Made by a program: the position numbers and the translations under genes. Of a DNA stretch of 64,000 nt, positions 34,869 through 44,393 are shown piece after piece. The notes under the pieces are model-generated. The model was not told the origin of the DNA. It was given only the letters and a program-made list of their open reading frames with translations, and did no database searches. This stretch comes from CAVSVP01 sp963731125 (GTDB lineage Bacteria; Pseudomonadota; Gammaproteobacteria; Competibacterales; Competibacteraceae), in NCBI GenBank assembly GCA_963731125.1, contig CAVSVP010000008.1, positions 124,001 to 188,000 on the forward strand. Reading direction: 5' to 3'. How positions within the stretch are numbered: position 1 is the first letter of the stretch; each line of letters starts with the position of its first letter.

Positions 34869-35252
34869 CGGGTGATTGAATTCCCCTGGCTTGCGAACAA
34901 TTTAAAAAAACTCACTCCTGGGACACTGAATCGTGAGGGGAGTTAACGCGTTGGTCAATAAAACGCTGAGATTTTGGCCTGTTAAGGGAGTGCATGGGCG
35001 GGTAGATTGATTGCCCCTTCAGTTGGTTATTCAACCGCGGTGATCATCATAGGTGTTAAAACTTAGGTCATTCAAGGTGACATTGTAAATATCCTAACTA
35101 ATGCTTTTTATATGGGGCGCCCTGATCTGATGCGATGGTGCATCGCCTCCCTCTCGCCAGGGCCGCTTTCGCGGCCCATCAGATTGAAAAAGTGCCTTTC
35201 CTATCCTTAACTTAAATATATCCGAAAAGACAAATCCTCTGAAGGAGCCATC

Positions 35253-36611
35253 ATGACGACGCTCAGACCCCTGGCGGCCGCTTTGCTGGCGGTGTGGCTG
35301 TTTCACGGCTCGACCATGGCTGCAGAGTCCCAACCGCGGTCAGGGCAGCAGGAGCAGGCACAACAGGATCTGTTTCCGCCAGAGCAGGTTGAGCAGCTCG
35401 TCGCTCCTATCGCTCTTTACCCGGACGCGTTACTTGCGCAGATACTCATAGCCGCCACCTACCCTCTGGACATTGTGCAGGCGACACGCTGGTTGCCCGA
35501 CCACGAAGACCTGGAAGACGAAGCCCTGGAGGCGGCTACGGCGAAGGAGTCCTGGGCCCCCAGCGTCAAGACTCTGGTGTTTTTCCCGAGCATGCTCGCC
35601 TACATGAACGACAACCTCGATTGGACCCAGGATCTCGGAGACGCGGTTCTCGGTCAACAAGCGGATGTCATGGATGCGGTGCAGCGCCTTCGCAAGCAGG
35701 CTCAGGATGCCGGCAACCTCAAAACCACCGAGCAGCAGCGCGTCGAGGCTACCGGCGAAACCATCGTCGTCCAGCCGGCGGACCCGCAAGTCGTAGCCAT
35801 ACCCACGTACAATCCCTCCACCGTCTATGGTCAGAACGGACCACCGCCGACCACCTATTACCCAACCACGTATACAACGCCGGTATACACAGCGCCCTCG
35901 ACCGCCTATGTCACCGACTCAGGCTCGTCGAGCACCGGCAGCCTGGTGAGCTTCGGTGCCGGCGCCCTGGTGGGCGGACTTCTCACCGCTGCCATCATGT
36001 GGGACGGAGACGACGATCGCATCTATTATGGCGGGCCCGGTTACTACGGTCGGCCAGGCTATTGGAACAGCTCCAACTACTGGGACGGCGGCTGGAGGCG
36101 GCCCGCCAATATCGACATCGACCGCGCCATCAACATCAACAAGGGAATCGTCGGTCGCGACATCAAGAAGTGGGAACATAATCCCGAGCGCCGTGGCGGC
36201 GTGCGCTACCGCAACGAGCAGACCAAACAAAAGTTCTCCCACGCCGGCAACAAGCGGGCCATCGACCGTGGCATCGCGCGCGGCCGGAATCCAGAACGCC
36301 AGAAGCTGGCTAATCTGCAACGCCCGAAAAGCAAGAATCAACGCACCGCCACTCGGGAGTTGCAGCGTCCCCGGGACCGTGACGTCAAACGACCTCAGTC
36401 CCGGGAGGTGAAGATACGCCCGCCGAAGCGCGACGCAAAACGGGCCGCCGCACCGAAGATGCAAAAGCCGGCCAGGCGGGACAGAGGCAAGGCCAGCGCC
36501 TTCAACGTAAAAAATGGCAGTCAGGCTCGTATCGCCAGCAACCGCGGGGCTACAAGCCGCGGCGGCCATGCTGCACGGGGCGGCCGTGGCAAGGGACGCC
36601 GCCACAAATGA
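35253..36611 (+). CDS. DUF3300 exported protein
   Basis: 452 residues. The first 23 form a signal peptide (LAAALLAVWLFHGSTMAAES). Residues about 40-200 are the DUF3300 domain: QVEQLVAPIALYPDALLAQI, AATYPLDIVQATRWL, SWAPSVKTLVFFPSMLAYMN, and the NPSTVYG end. A Tyr/Thr/Pro-rich segment, a Gly-rich hydrophobic stretch (GAGALVGGLLTAAIMWDG) and a strongly basic Arg/Lys C-terminal third (residues about 290-452) follow. Function is unknown; DUF3300 genes are commonly followed by DUF2950 genes, as here. The ATG follows GAAGGAGCCATC. The stop overlaps an ATG in the next gene's frame. Confidence 0.88.
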   Translation: MTTLRPLAAALLAVWLFHGSTMAAESQPRSGQQEQAQQDLFPPEQVEQLVAPIALYPDALLAQILIAATYPLDIVQATRWLPDHEDLEDEALEAATAKESWAPSVKTLVFFPSMLAYMNDNLDWTQDLGDAVLGQQADVMDAVQRLRKQAQDAGNLKTTEQQRVEATGETIVVQPADPQVVAIPTYNPSTVYGQNGPPPTTYYPTTYTTPVYTAPSTAYVTDSGSSSTGSLVSFGAGALVGGLLTAAIMWDGDDDRIYYGGPGYYGRPGYWNSSNYWDGGWRRPANIDIDRAININKGIVGRDIKKWEHNPERRGGVRYRNEQTKQKFSHAGNKRAIDRGIARGRNPERQKLANLQRPKSKNQRTATRELQRPRDRDVKRPQSREVKIRPPKRDAKRAAAPKMQKPARRDRGKASAFNVKNGSQARIASNRGATSRGGHAARGGRGKGRRHK

Positions 36612-36661
36612 GCGACCGAGGCCTCTCTCGCATGAGTCAACAGCTATGGAGAATCCCCCAA

Positions 36662-37576
36662 ATGAACGCTTCCATGCCCGGGAAATGCATTGTACCGGCG
36701 TGCTGTGCTGCCGCGCTATTGCTCGTTGCCGGCGCGTATGCAGCCGTCGAACCGGCCCATTACTCGACCCCCGATGAGGCCGTCCAGGCACTTATCGATG
36801 CTGCTGCTTCGCAGGAGCGCAACGCCCTGGTGAACGTGCTCGGATCGGAGGTTGAGGAACTTCGCTCCGGCGATGTGGTGGCTGATGCAGCCGAACGGCA
36901 GGATTTCGTCGACGCAGCCACTGTGTCGGCCCGGATCGAACAGGATGACGAAAACCACGCCGTTTTAACCATCGGTCCTGACGACTGGCCTTTCCCCATC
37001 CCGTTGCAACGGGATGCCGAAGGCTGGCGGTTCAACGTAGCTGCCGGCAAGGAAGAGCTCCTAAACCGCCGTATTGGGCTCAACGAGCTCTTCACCATCG
37101 AGGTCATGAGGGCCTACGTGGATGCGCAATACGAATACGCGGAGGAGGACCGCAACGACGACGGAGTGCGCGAGTACGCCCCGAAGATGCTGAGCAGCAA
37201 GGGAGCCCGCGACGGCCTCTATTGGCCAACGCAAGAAGGCGAACCCGAGAGTCCGATGGGACCACTGGTTGCCGAAGCTGCGGCAGAAGGCTACCGGCGA
37301 GGAAAACGCTTCGAACCGACGCCCTATCACGGCTATTTCTACCGTCTGCTTACCGCGCAAGGCGAGCACGCGCCTGGCGGAGCCAGGAACTATGTCAACG
37401 ACGGCCACATGAGTGGAGGTTTTGCCCTGCTCGCTTACCCGGCGCAGTACGGTGAATCGGGCATTATGACTTTCATGGTCAATCGCTCCGGGATCGTCTT
37501 TCAGAAAGATCTGGGTGAAGACATGCCAACGGCCGCAGCGGCCATCACCGAGTACAACCCTGACGAAAGCTGGTAG
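36662..37576 (+). CDS. DUF2950 exported protein
   Basis: About 304 residues from MNASMPGKCIVPACCAAALL, which gives a signal peptide; a start at 36608 overlapping the DUF3300 stop is possible by coupling. The mature part shows DUF2950 features: STPDEAVQALIDAA, DDWPFPIPLQRDAEGWRFN, EYAPKMLSSKGARDGLYWP, PYHGYFYRLLTAQGEHAPGG and GIMTFMVNRSGIVFQKDLG. The domain has no established activity. The DUF3300-DUF2950 pair is conserved in proteobacteria, so the two exported proteins probably work together. Confidence 0.88.
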   Translation: MNASMPGKCIVPACCAAALLLVAGAYAAVEPAHYSTPDEAVQALIDAAASQERNALVNVLGSEVEELRSGDVVADAAERQDFVDAATVSARIEQDDENHAVLTIGPDDWPFPIPLQRDAEGWRFNVAAGKEELLNRRIGLNELFTIEVMRAYVDAQYEYAEEDRNDDGVREYAPKMLSSKGARDGLYWPTQEGEPESPMGPLVAEAAAEGYRRGKRFEPTPYHGYFYRLLTAQGEHAPGGARNYVNDGHMSGGFALLAYPAQYGESGIMTFMVNRSGIVFQKDLGEDMPTAAAAITEYNPDESW

Positions 37577-37579
37577 CCG

Positions 37580-38421
37580 GTCACGACACCGCCTTCGATC
37601 GTAAGCGCAAACGACTAAACCAGCGCCGTTCGAGCCGCCTGAAATGGAGGTGGGGGTTGCTGACCGACGCGCAGGGGCGCTATCCCAGTCGGCGCACCTG
37701 GGAGCAGCGCCTGGCGCGATTACCCACCACCTTGCCGGCGCTGATTGGCTGCTTGGAGCGGTTGCGGGTACAGGTCTTGAATCCGTGGGCCGAGCAAGGC
37801 CATGGTGCGGCGATGGATAGCACGCCATTGCGTGCCCGGGGTGGCGTATGGCGCAAGCGCGATCGGGAGCAAGGGGTAGTGCCACATACCAGCATCGATA
37901 CCGAAGCGGCCTGGAGCAAGTCGGGCTGGCATGGCGGGTGGTATGGTTGGAAGCTGCATCTGGCGGTGACCATCGGGCGCCTCTGGATTCCCCTGGCTGC
38001 TGAGCTTACGCCCGCCAACGTGGCCGACAATGACATCGCCCCGCGGTTGCTGCGTGAGTTGCCCGCGGAGGTTCGCTATGTGCTCGGCGATCAGCATTAT
38101 CATACGCCTGCCTTGCGCGCCGCCTGCGCCCTGCACAACCGTGAACTGGTGGCCACTCGCCGCGGTCCCTATCCTCATACCGACGACGGCGTGGAGGTCA
38201 GACGGATTTTCCATAAACTGCGTTCCCAGGCCATTGAACCCTTCAACGGGCTGTTCAAGAATGTCTTCGAATGGGGCGGCCATATGCCGGTGAAGGGGCT
38301 GACGCGGTGTCAACTGTTCGTCCTCGGTGCCGTCTTGCTTTATCAACTGGTGCTCCTCTATCAATATGAACATCAGATGCCTATCGGCATTGGGATCAAG
38401 CCACTTTTGAGGGCTGCATGA
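37580..38421 (+). pseudogene. IS5/IS4-like transposase, N-terminally truncated
   Basis: The open frame reads FDRKRKRLNQRRSSRLKWRW into LLTDAQGRYPSRRTWEQRL without an ATG; a TTG at 37657 is the first possible start. The DDE core shows AAMDSTPLRARGGVW, WYGWKLHLAVTIGRLW, VLGDQHYHTPALR and RRIFHKLRSQAIEPFNGLF. Intact relatives are longer at the N terminus. It begins directly after the DUF2950 stop, and I could not find terminal repeats, so I call it a relic. Confidence 0.6.
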
Positions 38422-38477
38422 TTTATGACCAGGCCTCAATTAATTGAATAGTAAAACAAAAGAACTTTTAGCGAATA

Positions 38478-40126
38478 ATGGATACATTCTTAACGAATTT
38501 TCTTTATGTTGCAGAAAAGAATATCTACTTATTTGGATTTTTTATATCCGTGTGGTTACTTATTTTTTTGACTTCGGCATTATTATTTTATGTGGGTCGT
38601 GATAGGCAGGCTGCATTGTGTTTTTGCGCCCTACTTGCGTTTCTAGTTTTATTTGCCAATGGCTACGATTTTTACATACACGCAACCAGGGCCGCACAGT
38701 TTGTTGAAAGCTTCAACGGTCTAAGATATGACACATTTATTGAAGTTGAAGGCGTATATCTGCCAATTTATTATTACTATAGTCCTGCCTATTATATTTT
38801 TGCAGCCCTACCAATCTCGATTGGAGTTCCACCGGAGATGGTTGTGCGCCTGTTGGCGCTGGCATCTTTCTGCCTAATGCTGTGGAGCATGCTAGCCCTT
38901 GCAAATCGAGCACTTTCTTCCGGGGGATCATCCGAAGATCACCGGCGAGCGGTCACGCTGATCACTTTGATTTTCGTTTCAGCAAATTATGTCATCCAAA
39001 ATTTCCTTACGCGATCTGCCGGGCCTGAGACTATGGCCTATGCGGCCATTCCTTTGGCAATCTTGCTCATTTTAGAGCGGCGCATTCTCGCCGCAAGTTG
39101 CCTGATTGCTCTACAAATCTCGCTTCATCCGGTGATCGGTCCGCAAATAATAGTCGCCACATTTCTGCTTTCGGTACTTTTAGAGTGGCCGCAGATGTTA
39201 CGTCCATGGCACTATTTTGTGGTTCTAGTTGCGGCTCTTTCCCTTTCGGCGCCGTTCTGGCTTATTCCGTGGCTGGAACGCGACGCAATCCAAGGCGTAG
39301 CAGCTCTACCCGTTCGTTTTTCCGAAACCTTCTTGTCACCATTAACACTTTTAGACGCAATTTTAAAAATATTGGACCAGTTCTATTATTACTGCCAACT
39401 TTTCTTTTTCTAAAATCTGGCTGGACAACCCCTCGTTCACCTCAGGTGGTTGCTGCATTCAGTCTGTTTGTAGTATCAACTATACTCCAGCTTAAACCCT
39501 CCGCTAGGCTTGTAGGTGAGGCTCCATTTCTTGGCACAAGCCTATTTATATGGCGCTGGATGTTTGTCTCGGCACTGCTCGCTACAGCTTTGTTGTTTTT
39601 ACTTTACACCCAGGAGCGGTACCGTTGGGTTCGGATTTGTGCATTGGCAGGTGCGATCCTTGCTATGATCGCTGCCGTGTCTCCTGCGAGACGATGGGTC
39701 GCCACTATCGGAGATTATCATCCCAAGTCATTTGTATGGGCGGAGAAAGGCGCAACCTGGGGGCTTTCCGAGTTCTTGCCACGCTATCCCGACGACGTTC
39801 CAGCTTGCCCGACTCATGGTACATTGCAGATCAAGTTCGCTGAACTTCGTGATCCAGATGTGTTAGTTGATAGCGCTGTTTTTCTTCCCATAGGGCCGTT
39901 GGCGGCCGTCCGTTATAAGATGAACGGATCTCCGATCGCACCTCGTCCTTGTGTTGGCGGTTTAATCTTCGAGACAAGACAAGAAGGCAAGGTCATTCTC
40001 ACGATCGAGGAGTCATTTTTTGTGCGCAACTCATGGCTCAAGACGCTTATTTTGTACCTATTGCTACTCATCGTCTTGATCTCTCTTGTTCGACGGCGAC
40101 AATCGTTGGCACCAGACCTTTGCTGA
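38478..40126 (+). pseudogene. Polytopic membrane protein, frameshifted
   Basis: The first frame (38478-39413) encodes about nine hydrophobic spans with a periplasmic loop containing YLPIYYYYSPAYYIFAALP, which recalls GT-C-type membrane glycosyltransferases, but no family signature is firm. Near 39360-39375, in an A/T homopolymer stretch (TTTTAAAAATATT), the frame is lost. The next frame continues KNIGPVLLLLPTFLFLKSGW with four more spans, a soluble region (GATWGLSEFLPRYPDDVPAC) and a terminal span before RRRQSLAPDLC. A single missing base restores a protein of about 550 residues. AT-rich base use differs from its neighbours. Confidence 0.65.
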
Positions 40127-40173
40127 CTACTAGAGCCCATGCTCACGGCCTGACTTGTTATGATCTGCTCCCT

Positions 40174-40273
40174 GTTGCATATTCCAGCGAATTCGGCCAC
40201 CTATTCCAGCGGAATCCGGCCGCCTAGTCCAACGGAAACCAGCCACCCGGTCCATGGGAAAGCGGCCACCTGT
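40174..40273. repeat. Relic of an IS21-type terminus (tandem imperfect repeats)
   Basis: After TGTTGCATATTCCAGCG come four imperfect copies of a roughly 23-base unit of the type TTCCAGCGGAATCCGGCCGCC, as found at IS21-family ends. No istA/istB frame follows. The rest of the 40127-40996 spacer contains only weak open frames, including one on the minus strand at 40336-40686, without recognisable motifs. Confidence 0.5.
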
Positions 40274-40996
40274 CATCGCTGTGCGAAGCGAGCCTTTTTA
40301 CTCTTACTGCTTATCGGTATGGGGCTTACCACCTATCAGTTTCTCATCACCATAGAGAAGGGGGACAAAGGCTGCATGGTTTGTAGCCGTACGCTTAAAT
40401 TTTGTCTCGTCTGATTCTGCCATGGCCTTAATCCAAGCAAACTCTTTGCAACCGGCTTCCATGGCCAGTTCGACAAAAGCATCCCGGGTGCCGGAGGTTG
40501 GCGGCGGACCAAGCACCTCAATTGGGTAATTGGAAAGTTCGGCATTGATCTCCTTCCAGCAATGCGAATCTGGTTTCGTGCTTGGACGGAGATTTCAACC
40601 GTGGCAAGGAGCATCGCAATCGATAAAGCCACTGCCGCGCCACTGACCATGAAACGGTGGTTGATAGGCACGTTTGACCTCCTCAAAAAGACGAGTTTTC
40701 AGATAGGAAGTGTTATATAGAGAATCATTTTTCGGTTTGACATGTTGCTAGAAATCGGTCCATGTTAACTTGCTAGAGCGCTCGGAGGTAAATACACGTG
40801 GCGAATGAGGGCGTCAGCGAGCGGCTACAGGTCACCATCGACTGGGCCGGCGGGTAATCAAACTATCCATCTCTGTGAAGCGTGATTTGACTCCATCGAC
40901 TCAGCATTATGCACAAAATAACTTCCTCGCTTACAAGCCAAATCCTTACGGGAAGAATAAATTGGGACGTTATTTCATACACAGTCGTTAGGGTGA

Positions 40997-41542
40997 TTAG
41001 GCAACCTGATCCTCAGGGTGCAGTTGATCCTTGGTCTCTTCCAAACGTTGCAGGGTCGCCTGTTGCGTTTCTGACGCTTTACGGCAGAATTCTTCCAGCG
41101 AATCCATCGCCCGTTGTAGGGTGTCGTTCCAAGTATCCCTCATTTCCCGCATATCGCATTGCTCACTGGCTTCCAGAGATCCCTGCATGGCCTGTGCATA
41201 GGATTTGCTGCCATCTTCGAACAGCCGCTGATTATGCTGAACCCAATGCTGGGTCAGCGTGGCAAAATGGTTTAGCGGATTGAAGCTATTCAGCCAGTAA
41301 CGGCTCCATAAGGACTGGGTCGTTACCAGGCCCTTGAGTTGGGTTTCCATAACGCCTTTGACCTGAACCTCCCCGATTTGGAAGGATCTTTCCGCCAATT
41401 CCTGCCACCGTGCCACGAATTTCTCGTCGGCTGTCCACGGCTGAAAGCACTGCGACAGGCTAAGGTAGTTGTCCAGCATGCGTTGCCGGACAGCAAAGTC
41501 GGTATCGATGGTCGCTTGACGTTGCTGCTGCAAATTTATCAT
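40997..41542 (-). CDS. Phasin-like helical protein
   Basis: 181 residues, almost entirely amphipathic helix without membrane spans: QQQRQATIDTDFAVRQRML, QELAERSFQIGEVQVKG, SEQCDMREMRDTWNDTLQ. Size, composition and the repeated Phe/Trp spacing resemble phasins that coat polyhydroxyalkanoate granules. No PHA synthase gene is adjacent, so the assignment is by resemblance only. The ATG at 41542 has AGGGGAAACCG upstream. Confidence 0.45.
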   Translation of the reverse strand: MINLQQQRQATIDTDFAVRQRMLDNYLSLSQCFQPWTADEKFVARWQELAERSFQIGEVQVKGVMETQLKGLVTTQSLWSRYWLNSFNPLNHFATLTQHWVQHNQRLFEDGSKSYAQAMQGSLEASEQCDMREMRDTWNDTLQRAMDSLEEFCRKASETQQATLQRLEETKDQLHPEDQVA

Positions 41543-41793
41543 CGGTTTCCCCTGACATGGCTAACAAACTCGTATTAGACATTATCGGAAATAAGCTATT
41601 GACCAACTTAACTACCTGTACATCAAGGATAATAATTCGCCGAAACCTTAAAACCGATAATATCTATTATAAAAAGGCCAGATGTCAAACAGATGACTGA
41701 TCCATGACTTTGTCAATACCACGGAATATCATCATGAGGTGGGTAACATTGACAAAGCCGGCGTGTGATACCTAGCAATGGTGCTGCTAACGC

Positions 41794-42165
41794 TTAGCTT
41801 AAATCCAGTGCGTGCCGCTTTAGCGCTTCTAAAGTCACCAATGCCAAAACAGACTCCTCAGTCGCTCCGAGAATAACCGGCGGTGCCACACCAACTTCAA
41901 GGGCTTCCTTCCAGCGCATGGCACAAAGGCACCATTGATCACCCGGCTTGAGGCCGGCAAAACCCATTTGCGGACGCGGAGTGATAAGATCGTTTCCTTG
42001 CGCTTTTGAAAACCGAAGAAACGCTTCAGTGACTCTGGCGCAGATGGCATGTACCCCCAGGTCAGACTTGCCTACCCTACAACACCCGTCGCGATGAAAC
42101 CCCGTGATAGGCGATCTGGAACAGACTTGTAACTCGGTTCCCAACACATTCTTCACTACCGACAT
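41794..42165 (-). CDS. DUF2237 family protein
   Basis: A 123-residue protein with the full DUF2237 pattern: KNVLGTELQVCSRSPITGF, RDGCCRVGKSDLGVHAICA, FSKAQGNDLITPRPQMGF and GLKPGDQWCLCAMRWKEA. The conserved cysteines (CCRVG, CLC) suggest metal or redox chemistry, but no activity is established. It starts with ATG at 42165 behind AAAAAGAGGTATC. It is a single gene between the phasin-like gene and ackA on the same strand. Confidence 0.9.
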   Translation of the reverse strand: MSVVKNVLGTELQVCSRSPITGFHRDGCCRVGKSDLGVHAICARVTEAFLRFSKAQGNDLITPRPQMGFAGLKPGDQWCLCAMRWKEALEVGVAPPVILGATEESVLALVTLEALKRHALDLS

Positions 42166-42286
42166 GCCGATACCTCTTTTTAAGAAACTCCAAGCTGATT
42201 GGAATAAGGAAATAATTTCATCACCTTATACCAACTCTCCTTTATGCTTTGAAATGCTTGTGCATAAGCTGGGGTGTCAGTGCCGC

Positions 42287-43477
42287 TCAACCGGTGCCCG
42301 TCACTATTCGCCAGGTATGACGCGCAATCATCAGTTCCTCGTCGGTTGGGATTACCCAGACTGCCACGGTGCTATCCGGTGCATTGATTTGCGCATCACC
42401 ATTGCGATTGGCAACGTCGTCCAACTTGACGCCTAACCAGGCAGCTTGGGCACAGATTCCGGCCCGCACGTCAGCGTTGTTCTCACCAATGCCAGCCGTA
42501 AAGACTAAGGCATCCAGGCCCCCGGCGGCGGCGGCCAGCGAGCCTAGCGCTCGGGATGCCCGGTAGATAAACAGGTCAATGGCTTCTTTAGCGTGGAAAC
42601 TGTCGCTGGCCATCAAATCGCGCATATCGTTACTGATTCCGGAGACGCCCAGCAGACCGGATTTCCGATACAGCAGATCTGCAATGGCATTAGCATCCAT
42701 GCCTTTACTTTGCATGAGATAAAGCAGAATACCCGGGTCCAGGGTCCCAGGGCGGGTGCCCATGAGCAAGCCGTCAAGCGCGCTAAAGCCAAGGGTGCAG
42801 GCAACACTCTTGCCGTCCACCAAAGCCGCCATACTGGCTCCGTTGCCCAAATGCGCCACGACCGTGCGGCCCTCAGCGGCCTGAGGATCGCGTTTAGGAA
42901 GCTCTCCGGCAATGTATTCATAGGACAAACCGTGAAAGCCGTAACCCCGTATCCCTTCCGCAAACAGATCTCGAGGTAGACCGTAGCATTGGGCGAGCCG
43001 TGGAATGGTGTGGTGGAAGGCAGTATCAAAACAAGCGACTTGGGGCAATTCCGGGGCAATGGCGGCAATCGCTTGAAGCGGGGCCAGATTGACCGGCTGG
43101 TGCAAGGGGAACATGGGAATAAAATCGGTAAGTACCGTCATTACCTCCTCGGTCACCTGGACCGGTGCCCGATAGCGGGTTCCGCCGAATACCACCCGGT
43201 GCCCCACTGCTCGCAGCTGATCCCCACCGAGATAATCACGGATCCAGTTTAGCAGATGAGTGAGCAAAGTATCGCGATTCACCTCTTGGGTGTCATCCCA
43301 GGAGTGATCTACTAAAACCTCCCCTTTCCGCCCCTTAGCGAACAAATGGGGCCGCGTGCCGATGCCTTCCACCTGACCGCTGGCCACACTGGACAGTTTA
43401 CCCTGGGGATTGGCATCAAAAAGCTCAAATTTGATGCTGGACGAGCCTGCATTGATAACCAGTATTGCTTCGTTCAT
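42287..43477 (-). CDS. ackA: Acetate kinase
   Basis: 396 residues from ATG 43477, placed 8-9 bases after GAGGAGGG; a longer frame from 43534 is ignored. ASKHA motifs: LVINAGSSSIKFELFD at the start, QVACFDTAFHHTIPRLAQ, GYGFHGLSYEYI, VVAHLGNGASMAAL, and the C-terminal DALVFTAGIGENNADVR. It interconverts acetyl phosphate + ADP and acetate + ATP. The start overlaps the stop of a phosphotransacetylase remnant (ATGA), so a pta-ackA operon existed before an IS6 insertion removed most of pta. Expression may now depend on a promoter in the IS. Confidence 0.95.
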   Translation of the reverse strand: MNEAILVINAGSSSIKFELFDANPQGKLSSVASGQVEGIGTRPHLFAKGRKGEVLVDHSWDDTQEVNRDTLLTHLLNWIRDYLGGDQLRAVGHRVVFGGTRYRAPVQVTEEVMTVLTDFIPMFPLHQPVNLAPLQAIAAIAPELPQVACFDTAFHHTIPRLAQCYGLPRDLFAEGIRGYGFHGLSYEYIAGELPKRDPQAAEGRTVVAHLGNGASMAALVDGKSVACTLGFSALDGLLMGTRPGTLDPGILLYLMQSKGMDANAIADLLYRKSGLLGVSGISNDMRDLMASDSFHAKEAIDLFIYRASRALGSLAAAAGGLDALVFTAGIGENNADVRAGICAQAAWLGVKLDDVANRNGDAQINAPDSTVAVWVIPTDEELMIARHTWRIVTGTG

Positions 43478-43584
43478 CGCTGCCCTCCTCGGGTGCGGCG
43501 GCGGTAATGAACGGCCAGCTTGCCAACCGCACAAGAGGCGAGTTTGACCCGTAGCGAATCGGCGCGGCTGGTCAATACAATTGG
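43474..43584 (-). pseudogene. pta: Phosphotransacetylase, C-terminal remnant
   Basis: The frame ending at the TGA that overlaps the ackA ATG reads PIVLTSRADSLRVKLASCAV then GKLAVHYRRRT. PIVLTSRAD..KLASCA is the conserved C terminus of phosphate acetyl/butyryltransferases (PF01515). The upstream part is replaced by the IS6-family element from 43585, so only about 36 codons remain. It supports the operon context of ackA. Confidence 0.75.
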
Positions 43585-44393
43585 GGTTGTGTTGCGTTAA
43601 TTTCCTTCCGGCGCAGCACGGTTATCCCGTCCAGGTTTTTAGGAAGCCAATGCATAGAACTGTGCTGCAGCGGACAGATCTTGCCCGTCGGCAGAGATCA
43701 TTTGCCCTTTCTTGATCATGTGCATGAGTTCAATGCCTTGCCGGGTGATGCGGGCCGAGCGAAACGTGTTGAAGCCGAGCATCGGTCGCGTGAGCCGTTT
43801 GATGGCGCGGTGATCCTGCTCGATCATGTTGTTGAGATATTTGATCTGGCGCCGCTCGATCGGGCGATCGGTTTCCTCCTGGAGGGCCTCCAGGGCGGCT
43901 GTATTGGCACCGCTTTTGTCAATGGTGACCTTCTCGGGCAGGCCATGGTGGCGGATAGCTTTCTTCAAAAAGCGCAGCGCGGCTTTCTTGTCACGATGCA
44001 CGGTGAGGAGAAAGTCAATCGTCTGCCCCGCCTTGTCAACGGCGCGATAGAGGTATTTCCACTGGCCCTGAATCTTGATGTAGGTCTCGTCCATTCGCCA
44101 GCTCTTGCCCACCGGGCGCTTCTTCCCGTTGCGGAACGTGGCCTCCAGCTGCGGGGTAAACTTCTGAACCCAGCGGTAAATGTTGGAATGATCCACCGGT
44201 ACCCCGCGCTCCTCCATCATCTCTTCTAAATCGCGGTAGCTCAGCGGGTAAGCCAGATACCAACGCACACAGGTCAGGATGATGGTTTTCTCGAAGCGGT
44301 GTCCTTTGAAATCAATCATGCGGGTTCTCAGTGTCAAATTTATCAAACCCGTACCTTACCAGAAACACAGCTCCTTTACTAACGCAACAGAAC
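43585..44393 (-). mobile_element. IS6-family insertion sequence
   Basis: The left end reads GGTTGTGTTGCGTTAATTTC and the right end ...ACTAACGCAACAGAAC, complementary over GTTGCGTTA and differing at one base near the tip. The right tip is followed by the group II intron, which splits off its last C. About 810 bp with a single transposase gene. The same ends bound the two MITEs at 28217 and 48199, so this element could supply their transposase. Confidence 0.88.
43639..44319 (-). CDS. IS6-family transposase
   Basis: 226 residues from MIDFKGHRFEKTIILTCVRW; an in-frame ATG 9 codons upstream is less likely. The DDE residues appear in SWRMDETYIKIQGQWKYLYR, VTIDKSGANTAAL and NNMIEQDHRAIKRL, the classical IS6 (IS26-like) arrangement. 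It is intact. IS6 elements move replicatively and cause adjacent deletions and cointegrates, which fits the missing sequences next to pta and metK. Confidence 0.94.
   Translation of the reverse strand: MIDFKGHRFEKTIILTCVRWYLAYPLSYRDLEEMMEERGVPVDHSNIYRWVQKFTPQLEATFRNGKKRPVGKSWRMDETYIKIQGQWKYLYRAVDKAGQTIDFLLTVHRDKKAALRFLKKAIRHHGLPEKVTIDKSGANTAALEALQEETDRPIERRQIKYLNNMIEQDHRAIKRLTRPMLGFNTFRSARITRQGIELMHMIKKGQMISADGQDLSAAAQFYALAS

Noticed and set aside
40336..40686. 116-codon minus-strand frame starting MRRSNVPINHRFMVSGAA
   Set aside because: Only a hydrophobic N terminus is suggestive; the rest is low-information sequence near an IS21 relic and has no support as a gene.
43585..44393. 8-bp target duplication of the IS6 element
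   Set aside because: The left flank is pta and the right flank, beyond the intron, is unrelated; no matching octamer, in line with IS6-mediated rearrangement.
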